Part shown: piece after piece, positions 1 to 11,404 of the stretch
Numbering within the stretch: position 1 is the first letter of the stretch
How the letters are laid out: every line of letters begins with the position of its first letter
DNA from: Gonocerus acuteangulatus
Taxonomy: Eukaryota > Arthropoda > Insecta > Hemiptera > Coreidae
Assembly: GCA_946811695.1 (NCBI GenBank)
Contig: OX328125.1
Coordinates: 52,976,490 to 53,040,489 of the forward strand
DNA length: 64,000 nucleotides
Direction of reading: 5' to 3'
The notes under the pieces: model-generated
What the model was told of the DNA's origin: nothing
What the model saw: the letters and a program-made list of their open reading frames with translations, nothing else
Database searches by the model: none
Translations under genes and position numbers: made by a program

Positions 1-437
1 TAATTTCAATTTTTTTTTTTTTAATTATGCTAGGTCATTAGCAACAAATGATATTTAATATATGTTTTTTTCCTAATATCCAAACTAACACAAAACCAAA
101 GACAACTTCATTAATTTTCATCCTAAGAAAACAAATGTTGCATAATGGATAGCAAAAATAAAACTTCATATACATTTGTCCAATTTACTATGCCTATGAA
201 TCAAATAGTAAAAGACTTAATCTTCAGATTTTGTATTTTGGCAGATTATTAGAAGACTTATATTTAGCCAAATAAGAGTAAAATCCATATTTATCTATTA
301 AATTAATTATTAAACAGTAAATGATTTGCTGAAACGACGGAAGATTTGGTTGTAGGAAGTTTTAAAGCCGACCCTGTCGACAACGGGCTTTATTCCGACC
401 CCTTCACTGTCAGCTGTAGAACTCTCAGGCTACTCGG
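1..437. other. AT-rich stretch, nothing recognised
   Basis: No coding similarity, RNA gene or repeat relationship was seen in this AT-rich stretch. A somewhat GC-richer part from about 355 to 437 leads into the CT tract. Confidence 0.5.
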
Positions 438-449
438 CTTCTCTCTCTC

Positions 450-513
<64 letters not shown>

Positions 514-517
514 TCTC

Positions 518-595
<78 letters not shown>
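438..595. repeat. (CT)n microsatellite
   Basis: About 155 bases of almost pure CT dinucleotide repeat with a few CA interruptions. It ends exactly where the tRNA-like head of a SINE begins. Short open frames here (Leu/Ser on plus, Arg/Glu on minus) are repeat artefacts. Confidence 0.97.
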
Positions 596-596
<1 letters not shown>

Positions 597-905
597 AGGT
601 TAGCTCAGTGGTAGAGCACTCGACTAGTGAACTGGAAGACCCCGGTTCAAAACCCCAGCGTACACTAAAGATTTTTTCTTCTAGAGCCATTGTTCGAGGG
701 TTGAATTTGGGGTCCCAGATCGCCTCTAGGCTCACCCAACCTTTAACTAATGAATGAATTAATTAATGGGTACCTGCAAAGGGAAAAATCAGGCGGCCGG
801 AGCATAGTACTGACCACTCTATCTCACTAGCGTGCCGTATGGTCGAGAATCAGATGCCTCTACAGCATCTGCCCCTCTGAGCCCTTGTGGCCTGTTACGG
901 GACTG
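595..905 (+). mobile_element. tRNA-derived SINE, family A, copy 1
   Basis: The head carries RNA polymerase III promoter boxes: A box TAGCTCAGTGG near 601 and B box GGTTCAAAACC near 644. The tRNA-unrelated body (ATTTGGGGTCCCAGATCG, then CAGGCGGCCGGAGCATAGTA) recurs at 48.46-48.73 kb, 49.74-49.91 kb and, more diverged, 50.28-50.49 kb. That recurrence is direct evidence of an interspersed family. The 3' boundary is uncertain because it abuts the A/T-rich tail of the neighbouring minus-strand element. Confidence 0.8.
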
Positions 906-1204
906 ATTTTTTTATTTATTTATTTGTTTATTTGAGGAGCTTCGTAACGCAGACGACTGTCTCCTTGAAATGTTTTACAAACAAACTTTACTTCAAAACA
1001 TAATAATAAACATAGATATTAAAAACAAAACAAAAGAAGAAAAAGACTAATACAATAAAACTAATTTTAGAACTCAGAAATAAAGGAAATAAGGGGGGGG
1101 GACAAATAATCAGGAACATTTTTGTAAAGAACAGCTGTTTTAAATTAAACTAATGCCTACTATAACGAAAAATGCATACGAAAAATTAGGTTCATATAGT
1201 CTAT
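905..1204 (-). mobile_element. 3' end of a non-LTR retrotransposon (gag-bearing)
   Basis: Read on the minus strand, this follows the gag-like frames and ends in GCGTTACGAAGCTCCTCAAA and an (AAATA)n-like tail. A related end is at 10,566-10,720, also minus, which supports a dispersed family with a simple-repeat 3' tail. No reverse transcriptase lies between the gag frames and this end. Confidence 0.5.
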
Positions 1205-1711
1205 TTACTTTTTCCTGGCCGTATTCTTCTTCGTACTTTTTGTTTTTCGAGGTCGCCTCTGCTGCTGATACTTAATATTTTCTTTACTTCCAGAGCTTTC
1301 CATACTTTCTGCATCTTCATCTTCATTCGGACTGCTCTCCACTTGTCGGGTGGTGCTACTACCAGACTCCTTTCGAGGGCTCCTAGCTTCTTGACGATCT
1401 CTCTTAGGAGACATCATTCTCAGGAAGTTTTCCATCAATTCCAGACGCTCAGTGCTTTCCTGGGTTAACATTTCCAATGTTGACTTCAAATCAGCATTAT
1501 CATAATTACCTTCCATTACATGCTTTGGTTCTCTTATAATCTTTTCTTCTATATCAAGATATTCCCTTGAGTTAGGGACACCAGAGAACTCACCTCCTAA
1601 AATTGATGGATTATATTCTTTGTTCTCTTTTAATCGTGGTATTTTAGGATGTTTTAAACGACCATCAACATTCATAGAATGGGTTGTAGTTTCATGAGAT
1701 TCTTCAATCAC
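1205..1711 (-). pseudogene. gag-like ORF1 remnant, C-terminal part
   Basis: A 168-codon frame. The N-terminal half is mixed and acidic. The C-terminal half is rich in Ser, Lys and Arg (SPKRDRQEARSPRKESGSS, then RRPRKTKSTKKNTARKK), giving a very basic tail. It lies directly downstream of the second gag-like frame on the same strand. Together they resemble ORF1/gag proteins of insect non-LTR elements, but the zinc-knuckle segment expected between the halves is absent. A fragment of an unrelated host protein is possible; the repeated 3' end downstream favours a retrotransposon. Confidence 0.45.
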
Positions 1712-1801
1712 ATCTGAGGCTGTTGTAGTAGGAGGTTCTGCATTTATAGGTAGTTAATTGTTAGTAATAACTACATTATTAACATGAAGACTAGCTTTTA
1801 G

Positions 1802-2146
1802 TCAAACCAGGGGCGTTACTATGGCCATACCTAACCTCTGTAAGGCATCTTCAATGGCTTCGTTAGGTATTACTGGAAACACATTCGATACTATTACTCG
1901 AATAGCTGGCTCTAGGAGATGTTTTATTACAATATTATGGCCAGCAATATTTATAATAGGATATTGGTTAATTAATCGATCAACTTCATCCTTACTGTTG
2001 AAGTGTATACAGAATCTACCTCTAGAAATATAGGAAGCAAATGTTATAGATTTGGAATCGACAAAATCAATCAAACCCAGCACATAATCTTCCTGTTTTA
2101 TTCCATTCACAGTCTTTAAAACTATAGCATTTTCGCTGGGACACAA
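1802..2146 (-). pseudogene. gag-like ORF1 remnant, N-terminal part
   Basis: A 114-codon frame with an RRM-like alternation of strands and helices, for example GRFCIHFNSKDEVDRLI and then IRVIVSNVFPVIPNEAIEDA. That pattern is familiar from the nucleic-acid-binding region of non-LTR ORF1 proteins, in which a first domain ends in a conserved hydrophobic strand before the CCHC knuckles. The frame stops at 1802 before any knuckle. About 90 bases separate it from the basic C-terminal frame, so this copy is probably internally deleted and dead. The family assignment is inference from pattern, not an alignment. Confidence 0.5.
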
Positions 2147-2443
2147 TGATCCGCCCGTGTAGGTTGTTTTATTAGTAAAATCAGATTGCTTTGAAGCATC
2201 TTTTGTTGGTGGAATTTAAACATATGAGGTTAGGTTGAACTGTGATTCCATTATATTAAAAATTTAACTTTTTTCGGGCCAGTAAGAGACAATAAATTGA
2301 TTTCTTGCTTACCAATGATAAGTTTATGCTCACTTAAACACAAATTTGGGCCAATAAGTCTTTGTCTTCTCAATTAATTCCTAGAAAAACTGAAGGCAAC
2401 TTTTTCCAACGTTCTTGTTAACACACGCGCACAGCTGTTCCTT

Positions 2444-2486
<43 letters not shown>

Positions 2487-2500
2487 TACTACATTACATA
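2147..2500. other. AT-rich stretch with (TA)n
   Basis: No gene recognised. It contains a (TA)n tract at about 2447-2478, between the gag-like remnant and the reverse transcriptase remnant. Confidence 0.5.
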
Positions 2501-2519
2501 TGCATAAAGTGGCGGCTAC

Positions 2520-2960
2520 CACTTCAACCAATAATAATAATCTAGGCATACGTATGGCTCTTCCATACCCTATCATAGGACTTTTCTAGATCTAAAGATA
2601 CATCAAGAATTGATTTCCTGTTCCAAAAAGCATCTAAGATGTTTTACTCTAGCGATGTGGTGGGTTGTCAAATGCTGTGGCCGGAAACCACATTCACAAG
2701 CTCAATGTAATTTATTACGTTGCAGAAACCAAATAATTCTTAAGCAGACAATCTATTCTAAAATTTTGCTGTATTAATTTGTCATACTGATGGGTCTGAA
2801 GCTTGAAGGTAGTTTTATGTCTTTCTCTTTCTCAATACAGAATCTACCGTTCTGGTAGATTTCATTGAATATATTTAGGAGAATGACAATGTCTATGTTG
2901 AGAAGATATTTGTACATTGGAGTAAGTCGGTAGGGTCCTGGTGATGTGAGGGTAACCGTC
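2520..2960 (-). pseudogene. decayed non-LTR reverse transcriptase fragment
   Basis: Minus-strand frames interrupted by stops still show the order of a Jockey/R1-type reverse transcriptase. LPSSFRPISMTN (normally YRPISLTN) comes first, then a segment ending NYLVSATW/WFLQRNKL, then a block ending ILDAFWNRKSILDV SLDLEKSYDRVW, which matches the catalytic-Asp region of motif A (usually FLDLEKAFDTVW). Several stops and at least one frame change show it is dead. The YADD region is not found. Confidence 0.75.
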
Positions 2961-3009
2961 GACAGTGCTTGTTTTATTTTCTTTAGAGTAAAGTACTAAT
3001 TTAAGAGAT

Positions 3010-3530
3010 GGTCATGTTCGTTAGTAATGGAAAGGGTCGAGGATCCTTTTATAAATCGAATAGTGACTGGCACTAAAAAATGGATTCTGTACGAAAACAC
3101 TAGCCGGAAAATGATGAGGATCGCCTTGAACAGCACCGCTAGAAACGCCAGAGACCGATTTCCCACGAGATCAAATTATCAATTGTTACTCCTACTGCTC
3201 CCCAATTAGATCGACTGAATGCAGCCATTGAAGAAAAACGGCCAGAGTTGACAAATAGGAAGCTTGTAATATTCCATGATGACAAAGCTCGGACTCTTGT
3301 CCCTTTTAGGACTCGGCTGCACTGATTGAGTTTCGGATAGACGTATTTACCTCACCCAACCTACACACCCGACCATCTTTTCTGATCCACCCAAACATGT
3401 CTACAGGAGAAATCCTGCATTTCAGAAGAAGGCATAAAAAGGGTCCATACATTGTTCTTAGGACGTAAAGAAGTGAGTTTTGTAAATAGGGATTATGTTC
3501 CGAGCGAGCTGTTGGCATAGGCTAACCTCT
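3010..3530 (+). pseudogene. dead mariner (DD34D) transposase remnant
   Basis: An open frame at 3027-3209 reads IVTGTKKWILYEN, matching the mariner block IVTGDEKW. After a frame change, 3200-3300 reads AAIEEKRPELTNRKLVIFHDD KAR, matching the segment before and including the second catalytic Asp (HDNARPH). The next part reads HPTYTPDHLF, matching YSPDLAPSDYH with the third Asp. The first catalytic Asp is lost (TGTKKW) and there are frame changes and stops, so it cannot make active transposase. The N-terminal DNA-binding part and the inverted ends were not located. Confidence 0.8.
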
Positions 3531-3539
3531 AAAGGCGGT

Positions 3540-5020
3540 GATTATATTTAATTCATAAAAATAAATGTTTACGTTTAACGAATAATTATTTTTCCTAAAT
3601 GTCTGTACGTACTTTTCGGACAACCATGGAACTTTTGGAAGTTGCAAAATAAAAAGGCATAAAAGAACCAAAAAGAATGCCATGAAAAACTACGAAAAAG
3701 CGGATATTTTGGAGGACAGTGAATAATAAGTGGTCTATGGATACTAAAGAATTACAAGAACCTACGGGTTCTCAAATGAATTTGGGCTAATAAACGAATG
3801 ATTGGAAAACCTAGCTACAGTTTAAGTTAGTATGAGACAAGCTACTAAAATCAGTCGAGATTGCGAGTGGCAGCTAAACGGGGGGGGGGGCTTGGTAAAT
3901 GAAAATTCTCAATATTTTTTTATTAATTTAGAAAAATAAATTAATTAGGCAAATTAATAGTAATAAGTTCTAATTTATGTATGTTCCTAGTTTATCAACT
4001 ACTTCCTTAATGATTTCCAGGTGCCTGTTTATAAAAATTTGATTCTACACCGCCAGGCACGGCGGTAAGCCCATGCTACATTAGCCCCCTCCCCAGAAAT
4101 GTTTGTCTAGAGCCGCCTTTGAGGGTAACACATTCGAACATTAAGAACAGATAATACTCAGTAGAAGTACTTATGGGAGTAACTGACGGGGAAGTTTCAG
4201 CATTCACTGTGAGTTTTGAAGTCCTCTCTCCCTTTATTAACGCGCCTGTGAGAGATTTATTAGAAATAACATTTCCTACTGATTATTGTTTTGGAATCTC
4301 AAAGTAGGGCTGTAATAACCCTCGGAATGTTTTCTAGATGTAAAAAAAGTCCAATTTCTTGCACCTAAGTCAAAACAAAGTAGACTACAGAGAAAAAACT
4401 GCACGCCCCCAACTAGTTGATAAATTCTTGAATATTTCTCACCCCCCTCCATACGCTCTCAGAATAAATGAAACCATAATGTCGACAGGAGAGTCATATT
4501 TCTTATTCCTTTAACTATGTCTGAGTATGATAAATAAGCTTTAGGAAGGATTATGCTGCCATGTCACTCTTTATGCTATGTTATATCTCAGAGCATTGGG
4601 GTCGGCAGTAGCTCACGTTTTCTCCTTCACACTCAGACCTATAGACCCCATTTCCTCTCTAATGGCATCAGTTCGTCTCGCCTTCAACGTCACTCTCTCT
4701 CTTTCTCAAATTAATAGTTTTCTTATTCTTTTTCTACACTCAAGAAATAATATTATTTATGGATACCTGGGTCTGAAAACATTGTACTAAGTGGTTTAGT
4801 CGACAAACACACAAAAGAAACAACTGAAAAAACAGGATTTGGACATTAAAAAAGTAACTTTAGGTCACCTTTAACATAAATGATCTTTAATATTTATGTA
4901 CCTGGGATTCAGCCTGCATTTATGGGATAGGCATATCTTTTAAAAAAACTGTACTCAATAATTCTTTATATCTTCAAATAGAATACATAATAGAGAATAC
5001 GAGAAGAAGTAATGCTTTCC
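3540..5020. other. unassigned AT-rich DNA
   Basis: No coding family or repeat recognised. Homopolymer G runs occur near 3882. The 70-codon frame at 4578 shows no recognisable motif and is probably chance. Confidence 0.4.
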
Positions 5021-5024
5021 AGAC

Positions 5025-5155
5025 ATTCAATTGGACACTGCTTATTGACTCATGGATATCTAATGCAAAAGACAGACAGACTAAGATGCACAACTTGCAA
5101 CGAGGATCTTACAGTGAGAGACATACTGATAGACTGTAGAGTTATAGATTGAGTT
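5025..5155 (+). pseudogene. RNase H-tail fragment of a non-LTR pol
   Basis: One frame reads HSIGHCLLTHGYLMQK followed by DRLRCTTCNEDLTVRDILIDC. This matches the region after the RNase H domain of Jockey/R1-type pol proteins, where a 'G H x x L x x H' segment precedes a C-x2-C and a 'T-x-x-H-I-L-x-x-C' zinc-like motif. The normal His of HIL is Asp here. The rest of the element is not visible upstream, so this is a 5'-truncated remnant. Confidence 0.7.
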
Positions 5156-5383
5156 TTAATTAAGGATAAGTGTATAGAATGAAATTTTGAATCGGCATTA
5201 ATCCAGAAGAAAAATGAAAATCGTATTTATATTATTTTAATTTAAATTATTTATTTTTTATATATATTTATTTTCCATTATTTTAATTTTGTTATATTTT
5301 ATATCTGTTTATTTATTTTTTTCGGACTGGGACTGGCATTGTAAGTCATAAAGCTGTTATAAGAGACCAAGTTGCGGGACTCT

Positions 5384-5496
5384 AAGAAACAAGTAAATAA
5401 ATTATCTTTAAAACCATCACTAAAAAAATATATTCAATAAAGAAACAAGTAAATAAATTATCTTTAAAACCATCACTAAAAAAATATATTCAATAA
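5384..5496 (+). repeat. 56-bp tandem duplication
   Basis: Two adjacent, essentially identical 56-base units beginning AGAAACAAGTAAATAAATTA at 5385 and 5441. They lie at the end of the RNase H-tail fragment and may be duplicated 3' tails of that retrotransposon. Confidence 0.9.
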
Positions 5497-5499
5497 TTA

Positions 5500-7560
5500 A
5501 TTAAAGGATCTATGGAAGCATGATTGAGAAAGTTTTATTTTTCTAATTAGGGTGTTTCATAATTATCCTTTGTTCCTGATAAATTTATATTAATGACCAA
5601 TAATTCTCCCTTTCTTATCTCAACACATAAACATAAATTAGCAAAATTTATAGTTGTTTTTAGCCTATTTCCTCCCTCCCTAATCGGACGCCGCTTATCA
5701 TGTCACCCGATGACGCATCCCGGTAGTGCTGAGGCCGACATTCCTTAACCTTGACAGTACAATACTTTGTTTAATTGTAGAAATAAACGTAATATTCCAT
5801 TAAAAATGGATCGATTTTGATCAAATGTTTTAAAAAAAAAAAACATTTTTAAAAGGAAAACACAAGTTAGTCGAAGAGCAAAATCTGCCCATCATATCAC
5901 TGGCTGTTTAACTTTTACATTAATAGGCTACCAAGAATATTTTTGATAGGTATTTTGACTTGGGGAATCGTATGTGGCCACCGAAAAGTAACTATATAAC
6001 CTATGCGAAATCGTAGTAAGTGATAGGTAGTTATTCGAAAGCTAATATATTTCCCAGAAAAAAGAATTCGATAGCACTGACATAACTGTGCATCAATTTG
6101 TGGCAAAGTGGTGCGTTCTAAGCTTTCCAAATCAAACCAGGCATTAGTATTATGTGGAAACGCGCTATGGTGATGGAAGTCGAACTCTTTATACTCATAT
6201 AGTGAATTAGAATTCATAAATAGAGAACACTTGAATAATATTTTAATTTTTAACGTTTTATATCGACATTTTTTGGAAACATTAAACGCCTCCTGGTCCT
6301 TAGGTCTTTGTTTTAAGAGATTTTGGAGACACTTGCTAGTAGTTTTTGTCTAGTGATAATAAGAAACACTGGCTATAGCTTTCATAGAACCACAAGAGAC
6401 ATTGGGACAACAGTGCCAAGGGCTTCAACACAAAGACTGGGATTCAGTTCTATCGACAACCCATGTCTTATGAAGAAAGGAACAATCGTCACTTTACAGC
6501 CAATGGCAGAAACACTTCATGTTGAAAGGCCCCATGTCTCATTTGTTGTTTGGGTTGGAGATTACACCTTTTACTGATAACTGTCATTTAACCGACAGCA
6601 AATATGAAATTAAAGAAGGGACCAGAATGTAATCCATCGGTGACTCTGATAAAAGGGAAAGGGAAGGAAATCCTTAATATTTTATTTCCTATAAAAACCC
6701 TTATTGTGAGCAATATCAGGCTGGAACTTCTTATTCATATGTGATCTAAACTTTATTTTATTTATTTTATATCAGTTTTTTTCACATTTAGGTGATAAAA
6801 CTATCCCTTTTTCCGGTATCGTTTAGGAATCAATTCGTTTTGATTATGTTTTAAAAATCGTTGTTTGCCAATTATTGAGTTAGAGTCGATTATTCTCTTT
6901 GTTCTGTTCCATTAACCCAACAAAAAGAGAGTATCTTATTGTTGGTTCAATTAACGAAATATCAATTACAATAAATGGCTATGGTTGTCTTTTTTAAATA
7001 TTCTTGTGTGTGTATTAGATATGTAATAAGTTTATATCAATGTACTGGCTTCCATCAGAAAGTAAGTCGGTCAAATTGTAAGGAAATTTAAAATTTGTCC
7101 TGAGTCTATACTCTGTCAGTATGTGCTTTATTGATAAGTCTGTATTGCAGTACGTTACTTTATTTTATAGATGCATACTAAAAAAAAATAGTTATTCTAT
7201 GCAAACATTATAGTCTTCTGTTATTTAGCGTATTACAAATTTCTTATTACAAATTTCTTCAAGCTATGAAGGTAGTACATTGGACTAAAATACTTTTTGA
7301 ACAATTTCTTCAAATCTACATTGAGCCTATGAACTTGATACCGAAAATGTAGTTGTTGATCATTCCCGCTAGATGCCAAAACGGGAGATTTTTGGGTTTA
7401 TTTAAAAGTAATGAACTAGTGAAACGATTATTTATCTATCTACATCTGTGGTAAACATCAATCACCTATTTACAAATTCGATTAAAAATAATAAATATAA
7501 TTCAAGAAGAGTTTAAATTAGAACGGTAGTATAAAAGTAAAATGTAGGATATTGAGACCA
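5500..7560. other. unassigned AT-rich DNA
   Basis: No recognised gene. Open frames at 5915-6217 (minus, 100 codons) and 6323-6577 (plus, 84 codons) have no motif I recognise. Only short poly-A/T runs stand out. Confidence 0.4.
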
Positions 7561-7564
7561 TTAT

Positions 7565-7810
7565 CGGATTAGAGCCGGCCGGCTGGACGGGGAGATTCCC
7601 CGTAAGAAATTAATGGGGGTATAAATTTATTCTCATTTCCCTGGAGCGGGATTAAAGGTGTTAATTCTCGGCTGTATTAGCCAGGGGATTAGAACATCCC
7701 TGACACGATAAGCCCTTCCGAGCGGAGCTTCAAATGGAAAAACTTCTGCTTTTTATTACTTAGTTAAGTTTGCAGAAGGGTTTTACTTCCGCCGGCCCTG
7801 TCTAGGTGCG
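7565..7810. promoter_or_regulatory. GC-richer island, possible conserved non-coding DNA
   Basis: This block has balanced base composition (GCCGGCCGGCTGGACGGGGA near its start, CTTCCGCCGGCCCTG near its end) in very AT-rich surroundings. It has no open frame of note and no other copy in the window. Such islands between repeats can be regulatory elements, but nothing here shows a function. Confidence 0.2.
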
Positions 7811-7870
7811 GATTTAATGAAATTCTTATCAATGTTTATTCTATTCACTTTTGCATGATATGTAAAAGTG

Positions 7871-7914
7871 AAAACCCACATGAAAATATGTAGCATATAT
7901 TTTCATGTGGTTTT
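7871..7914. repeat. short imperfect hairpin
   Basis: AAAACCCACATGAAAATATG is followed after three bases by its near-perfect reverse complement. No other copy was seen in the window. Confidence 0.6.
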
Positions 7915-8439
7915 ATTGATTCGTCAAGTCCAGTAGAACGAAGTAACTTTCAATGAAAAACTATCGTTTTATCTTTTATATTGAAGAGAATCGTTGACCC
8001 TTGGGATTGCGAAGGTAGATGTAGCCAGAAAAATAGATTTCGACATAAGAATATCCCCTCCCCGCTCTTTTTTTTCAAACTCGCCGCGATCTACCAAATT
8101 CAGTAAGGTTGCACATCCTTGACGGATCTTCCTTTTCTTATCGGTAAGCCGATTTTCATCCTATACTTATTCATTTTATATCTATCCCTATGTTACCCAT
8201 ATTTTAAGTTTTAAATCAGTATCAATCTACCATTAATTTAAGCTCTAGCTATACCACACATTTACCATTATGTATCATTCATCCTAGTCTTTGTATAATG
8301 TTTTTCCTTTCATTTCAAGATCAATTTCGCGTGCGCGAACGTTTGGGTGGGAATTTCCCCTGCACTCTCCCTTCTGTTCCGCCATTTGCAAAGTCTTTTA
8401 ATGATCAAGCACTTAAAGTGAATCACTATAAAAACTGAT
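7915..8439. other. unassigned DNA
   Basis: No gene or repeat recognised. It contains a short pyrimidine-rich part near 8060. Confidence 0.4.
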
Positions 8440-8441
8440 TA

Positions 8442-8730
8442 TGCCTCGTTTAAGACTAGGGAACGCTTTGAGAGGTTAGATAAGGGAGATAGTGTTTAAT
8501 ATTTATCAATACTTAGCCAAAGCTAAGGCTGGAAACGTTTTAAATTTCAAAGTGATAAGATTACTACTGAAAGAATTTTTACCGCCAATTTTCTCCCGGG
8601 AATATAGGCCAAACCCTTTTCACTCCATCTAACCATCTATTTGAACAGTCATAGTTTAAATTCTTTTCAGCCTTTGCTTTAGCTAAGTATTGATAAATAT
8701 TAAACGATATCCCTAGTCCTAAACGAGACA
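8442..8730. mobile_element. MITE with TA target duplication
   Basis: Terminal inverted repeats read TGCCTCGTTTAAGACTAGGG at the left and TGTCTCGTTTAGGACTAGGG at the right end, reverse-complemented. A second inverted block of about 38 bases (TTTAATATTTATCAATACTT) lies just inside each end. Both ends are flanked by TA (8440-8441 and 8731-8732), as expected for Tc1/mariner-mobilised elements. There is no coding capacity. Confidence 0.7.
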
Positions 8731-8734
8731 TAAT

Positions 8735-9941
8735 TTTTTTTTATTGAGTTTAAAATAGCTTGTTGTTCAATGAAATCATAATGCAAATGGCGTACCCGTC
8801 GGGAATAACTCCCGCAGAATTTCGCACATGCGAGATTTGAACAATTCCATCTAACTGAACAGGCTATAGTAATACATTTAATTAAAAAAAAAAAACAAAA
8901 AAAAACTATTAAAGTTGACATATAAGTCCAATTAAAATGATTAATGTCGACGAAATATACAGAACCGTACAATTTCTATTTAATTTGAATGATATGTATA
9001 TAATATATTTACAAAGTCTGGATCGCGGTAGCTGCGTCACTTTTGCGCGTTTCCGTCTCCCTAGTGCCTTTTAGAAAGCTTGGAGTAGTACAGTTAATAT
9101 TTTGTTTTATAAATATAAATATATAGATGTAAAATATAAAGCAGAAATTGTATAGGATTTCGTGTTTTTTTGGCCCATAAACTATGTACATCATAGGTAT
9201 ATAAGGTTATTTTAGGGTTAGGACAAATAAGAACCTTAAAAACCTCTCTCAATTAAACATGACCATGACTAAGAAATATTATTGTTTATACCTAAAATAA
9301 AATCCTACAGAATTAATCTAAAAATCTAGGCCTCAACCAGCCAGGGTTAAAATGTACGGACTTCTCTAACAATGAAAGCATTCATAAGCGTCCTGAAGTG
9401 GTATAATGAAGTATTCAATTTTATTCTGTCAAGATTCGATTAGAGTAAAACTGAACGACAGTTAACTCCCTATCGGAATCCCTTTAACGAAGTGACGTAG
9501 ACAAATGAGGCTGAAGGACTAGACAATTCTATCAGCTGTCCTTTATTCAATCCTCTCTGTTCATCGTTCGTGAACGCCGTGTTCGTGTCTATCAGATGTT
9601 GTCTTTATAATAGAAATCTCCAGAGAGAGAGAAAAAAAAATCAATGAATCTTTGTGGTCTTTGAAACAGGGATCGGCCCCAATAGCTATACCTCAAGACT
9701 TTTTTTTTTTTGTAAAGGCTACTGTTTTTTATAACGTCTGGGAATCGAGGGCTCTTGTTGCCTAGACCTCGGCTATTGGATATCCATTTTATTCAAATCT
9801 TTCAACCAAAATTATGAATATCTAAATATCTTATTGACTCTCATTTAATGAGCTCCATAAGCGCCACATTATGTGCTTTAATAACTTCATATATACGGAG
9901 TAGCGATAGTAATCAAACTAAAGATATTAAACAAAAATATG

Positions 9942-9945
<4 letters not shown>
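8735..9945. other. unassigned AT-rich DNA
   Basis: No gene recognised. A short motif near 9031-9070 (GCGCGTTTCCGTCTCC) has relatives near 28.56 kb, 48.40 kb and, inverted, 61.61 kb, so part of this stretch belongs to an old interspersed repeat. Confidence 0.4.

Positions 9946-10014
<69 letters not shown>
9946..10014. repeat. (TA)n microsatellite
   Basis: About 65 bases of pure TA repeat. A HINE-like repeat lies about 110 bases downstream. Confidence 0.95.
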
Positions 10015-10019
<5 letters not shown>

Positions 10020-10119
10020 TTATAATAAAATTCTAGTGGATCGCTGTCTGTACATAGAAGATATATTGGAAAAAATACTATTTGGGCCTTTATCAACGCA
10101 ATAGTCCCAAAACAATGAT

Positions 10120-10445
10120 TTCTAGAATTTTTGTCTGTCTATCTGTTTGTCTGTGCGCGCTAATCTCAGAAACGGCTTATCTGATTTAGTTGCGGTTTTC
10201 ACTAATATATTGTGGTAAGTTTCACTTAATATTTAGTGTTTGTTTCATGTCAATCGGTCCATAAATAAAAAAGGTCATGACAATGTAAAGAAACACGTCA
10301 AACATTTCATGAACTATCGTTTACACGATATACACCAGAATTTGTTTGTTTTTTGTTACGAAACTTAGTATTTAGTATTTGCCTAGCAAACGATTGAACG
10401 AGTTCGTTAACCAGCAAAATTAGTTCATCTGGAAGGGGGGTTTAC
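10120..10445 (+). mobile_element. diverged HINE-like repeat
   Basis: It contains TTGTCTGTCTATCTGTTTGT after a (TA)n tract and ends near GAGTTCGTTAACCAGCAAAA. This is the same order as the better-preserved copies at 59.4-60.2 kb. It has no coding capacity. The assignment rests on that shared order and end sequence. Confidence 0.55.
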
Positions 10446-10565
10446 TCTGGCATCAGTGAAGGGTGTTAAAGAAGAGCCAATCTTTCTATTTTCAATGAAG
10501 GAAGACAGTTTGAGCATGATTTGTAGGTTGACCAACCACTCGAAGTAGTATGTAGGCAATCTTAA

Positions 10566-10720
10566 ATTTTTTTATTATTATTTATTTATTTATTTTATGA
10601 TGAGCTTCGTAATGATAGCGATGAGCTCATGATAAAGTTAGTGACACCTTCCTTGTCAGGTCAAGAAAAAGAAGAACAAAAACAAAACAAAACAGTACCA
10701 CAACATTAGGAATTAAATAA
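10566..10720 (-). mobile_element. 5'-truncated non-LTR 3' end
   Basis: On the minus strand it ends ATTACGAAGCTCATCATAAA followed by an AAATA-type tail, matching the 3' end at 905-1204. It is a short truncated insertion without coding sequence. Confidence 0.5.
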
Positions 10721-10943
10721 ACAAACTATTTTAGTGATTTCCTGTTGTGCAAGTATGCATATAAATCATATACATATACATATGTATATAATTCATTTTA
10801 TTATTAAAAATAGCTAACAAAATGTATTCTGATTTTTGTTCTTTTTTTAATTTTTAACCTTAATTTCAGCTCTAAAATCTATTAAAATAATGTATCGGAA
10901 GGCATAGCTTCTGATTTGCTTTTCTCTGGGCTTAAGACACCCT

Positions 10944-10985
<42 letters not shown>

Positions 10986-11359
10986 CATATATTCAGCCGG
11001 GCCATCTAAAAAAGATACCCTCTATATAAAAATTTGAACGGGGGAGGTCATTTTAGGTGTCTAATAGGTGGGATTAATGAAGAAAATCTTCAATAATGTA
11101 TATTACAACTCCTTTTGGAGCCGCTTCAAGTTCACTGATTTCCAGATACCAAAGCTACCCTCTGCGGCGAGAAAAACGGTCGCCTTCGACATGATATTAA
11201 AATATATACGTATATTTCTATAATGATCTTTCCACTCGACTAGGACTATGATTAACACCTTGCCGCTCGTGTGGGCTCCCAGCCTTTTTCATTCTCACAG
11301 ATCCGTTCATCCTCTGACTATTTAATGACTAATTTGTTCGGTTGTTAGGTTCAGTTTAT

Positions 11360-11404
<45 letters not shown>

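Noticed and set aside
346..735. Open frames encoding Leu/Ser or Arg/Glu runs
   Set aside because: They are translations of the (CT)n microsatellite.
5384..5496. CRISPR-like direct repeat
   Set aside because: It is a simple two-copy tandem duplication without spacers, in an animal genome.
5915..6217. 100-codon minus-strand frame as a gene
   Set aside because: No motif, start context or neighbouring exon evidence; such frames occur by chance.
9848..10096. Open frames with Tyr/Ile runs across (TA)n tracts, here and near 37.7, 49.9 and 54.1 kb
   Set aside because: They are low-complexity artefacts of TA repeats.
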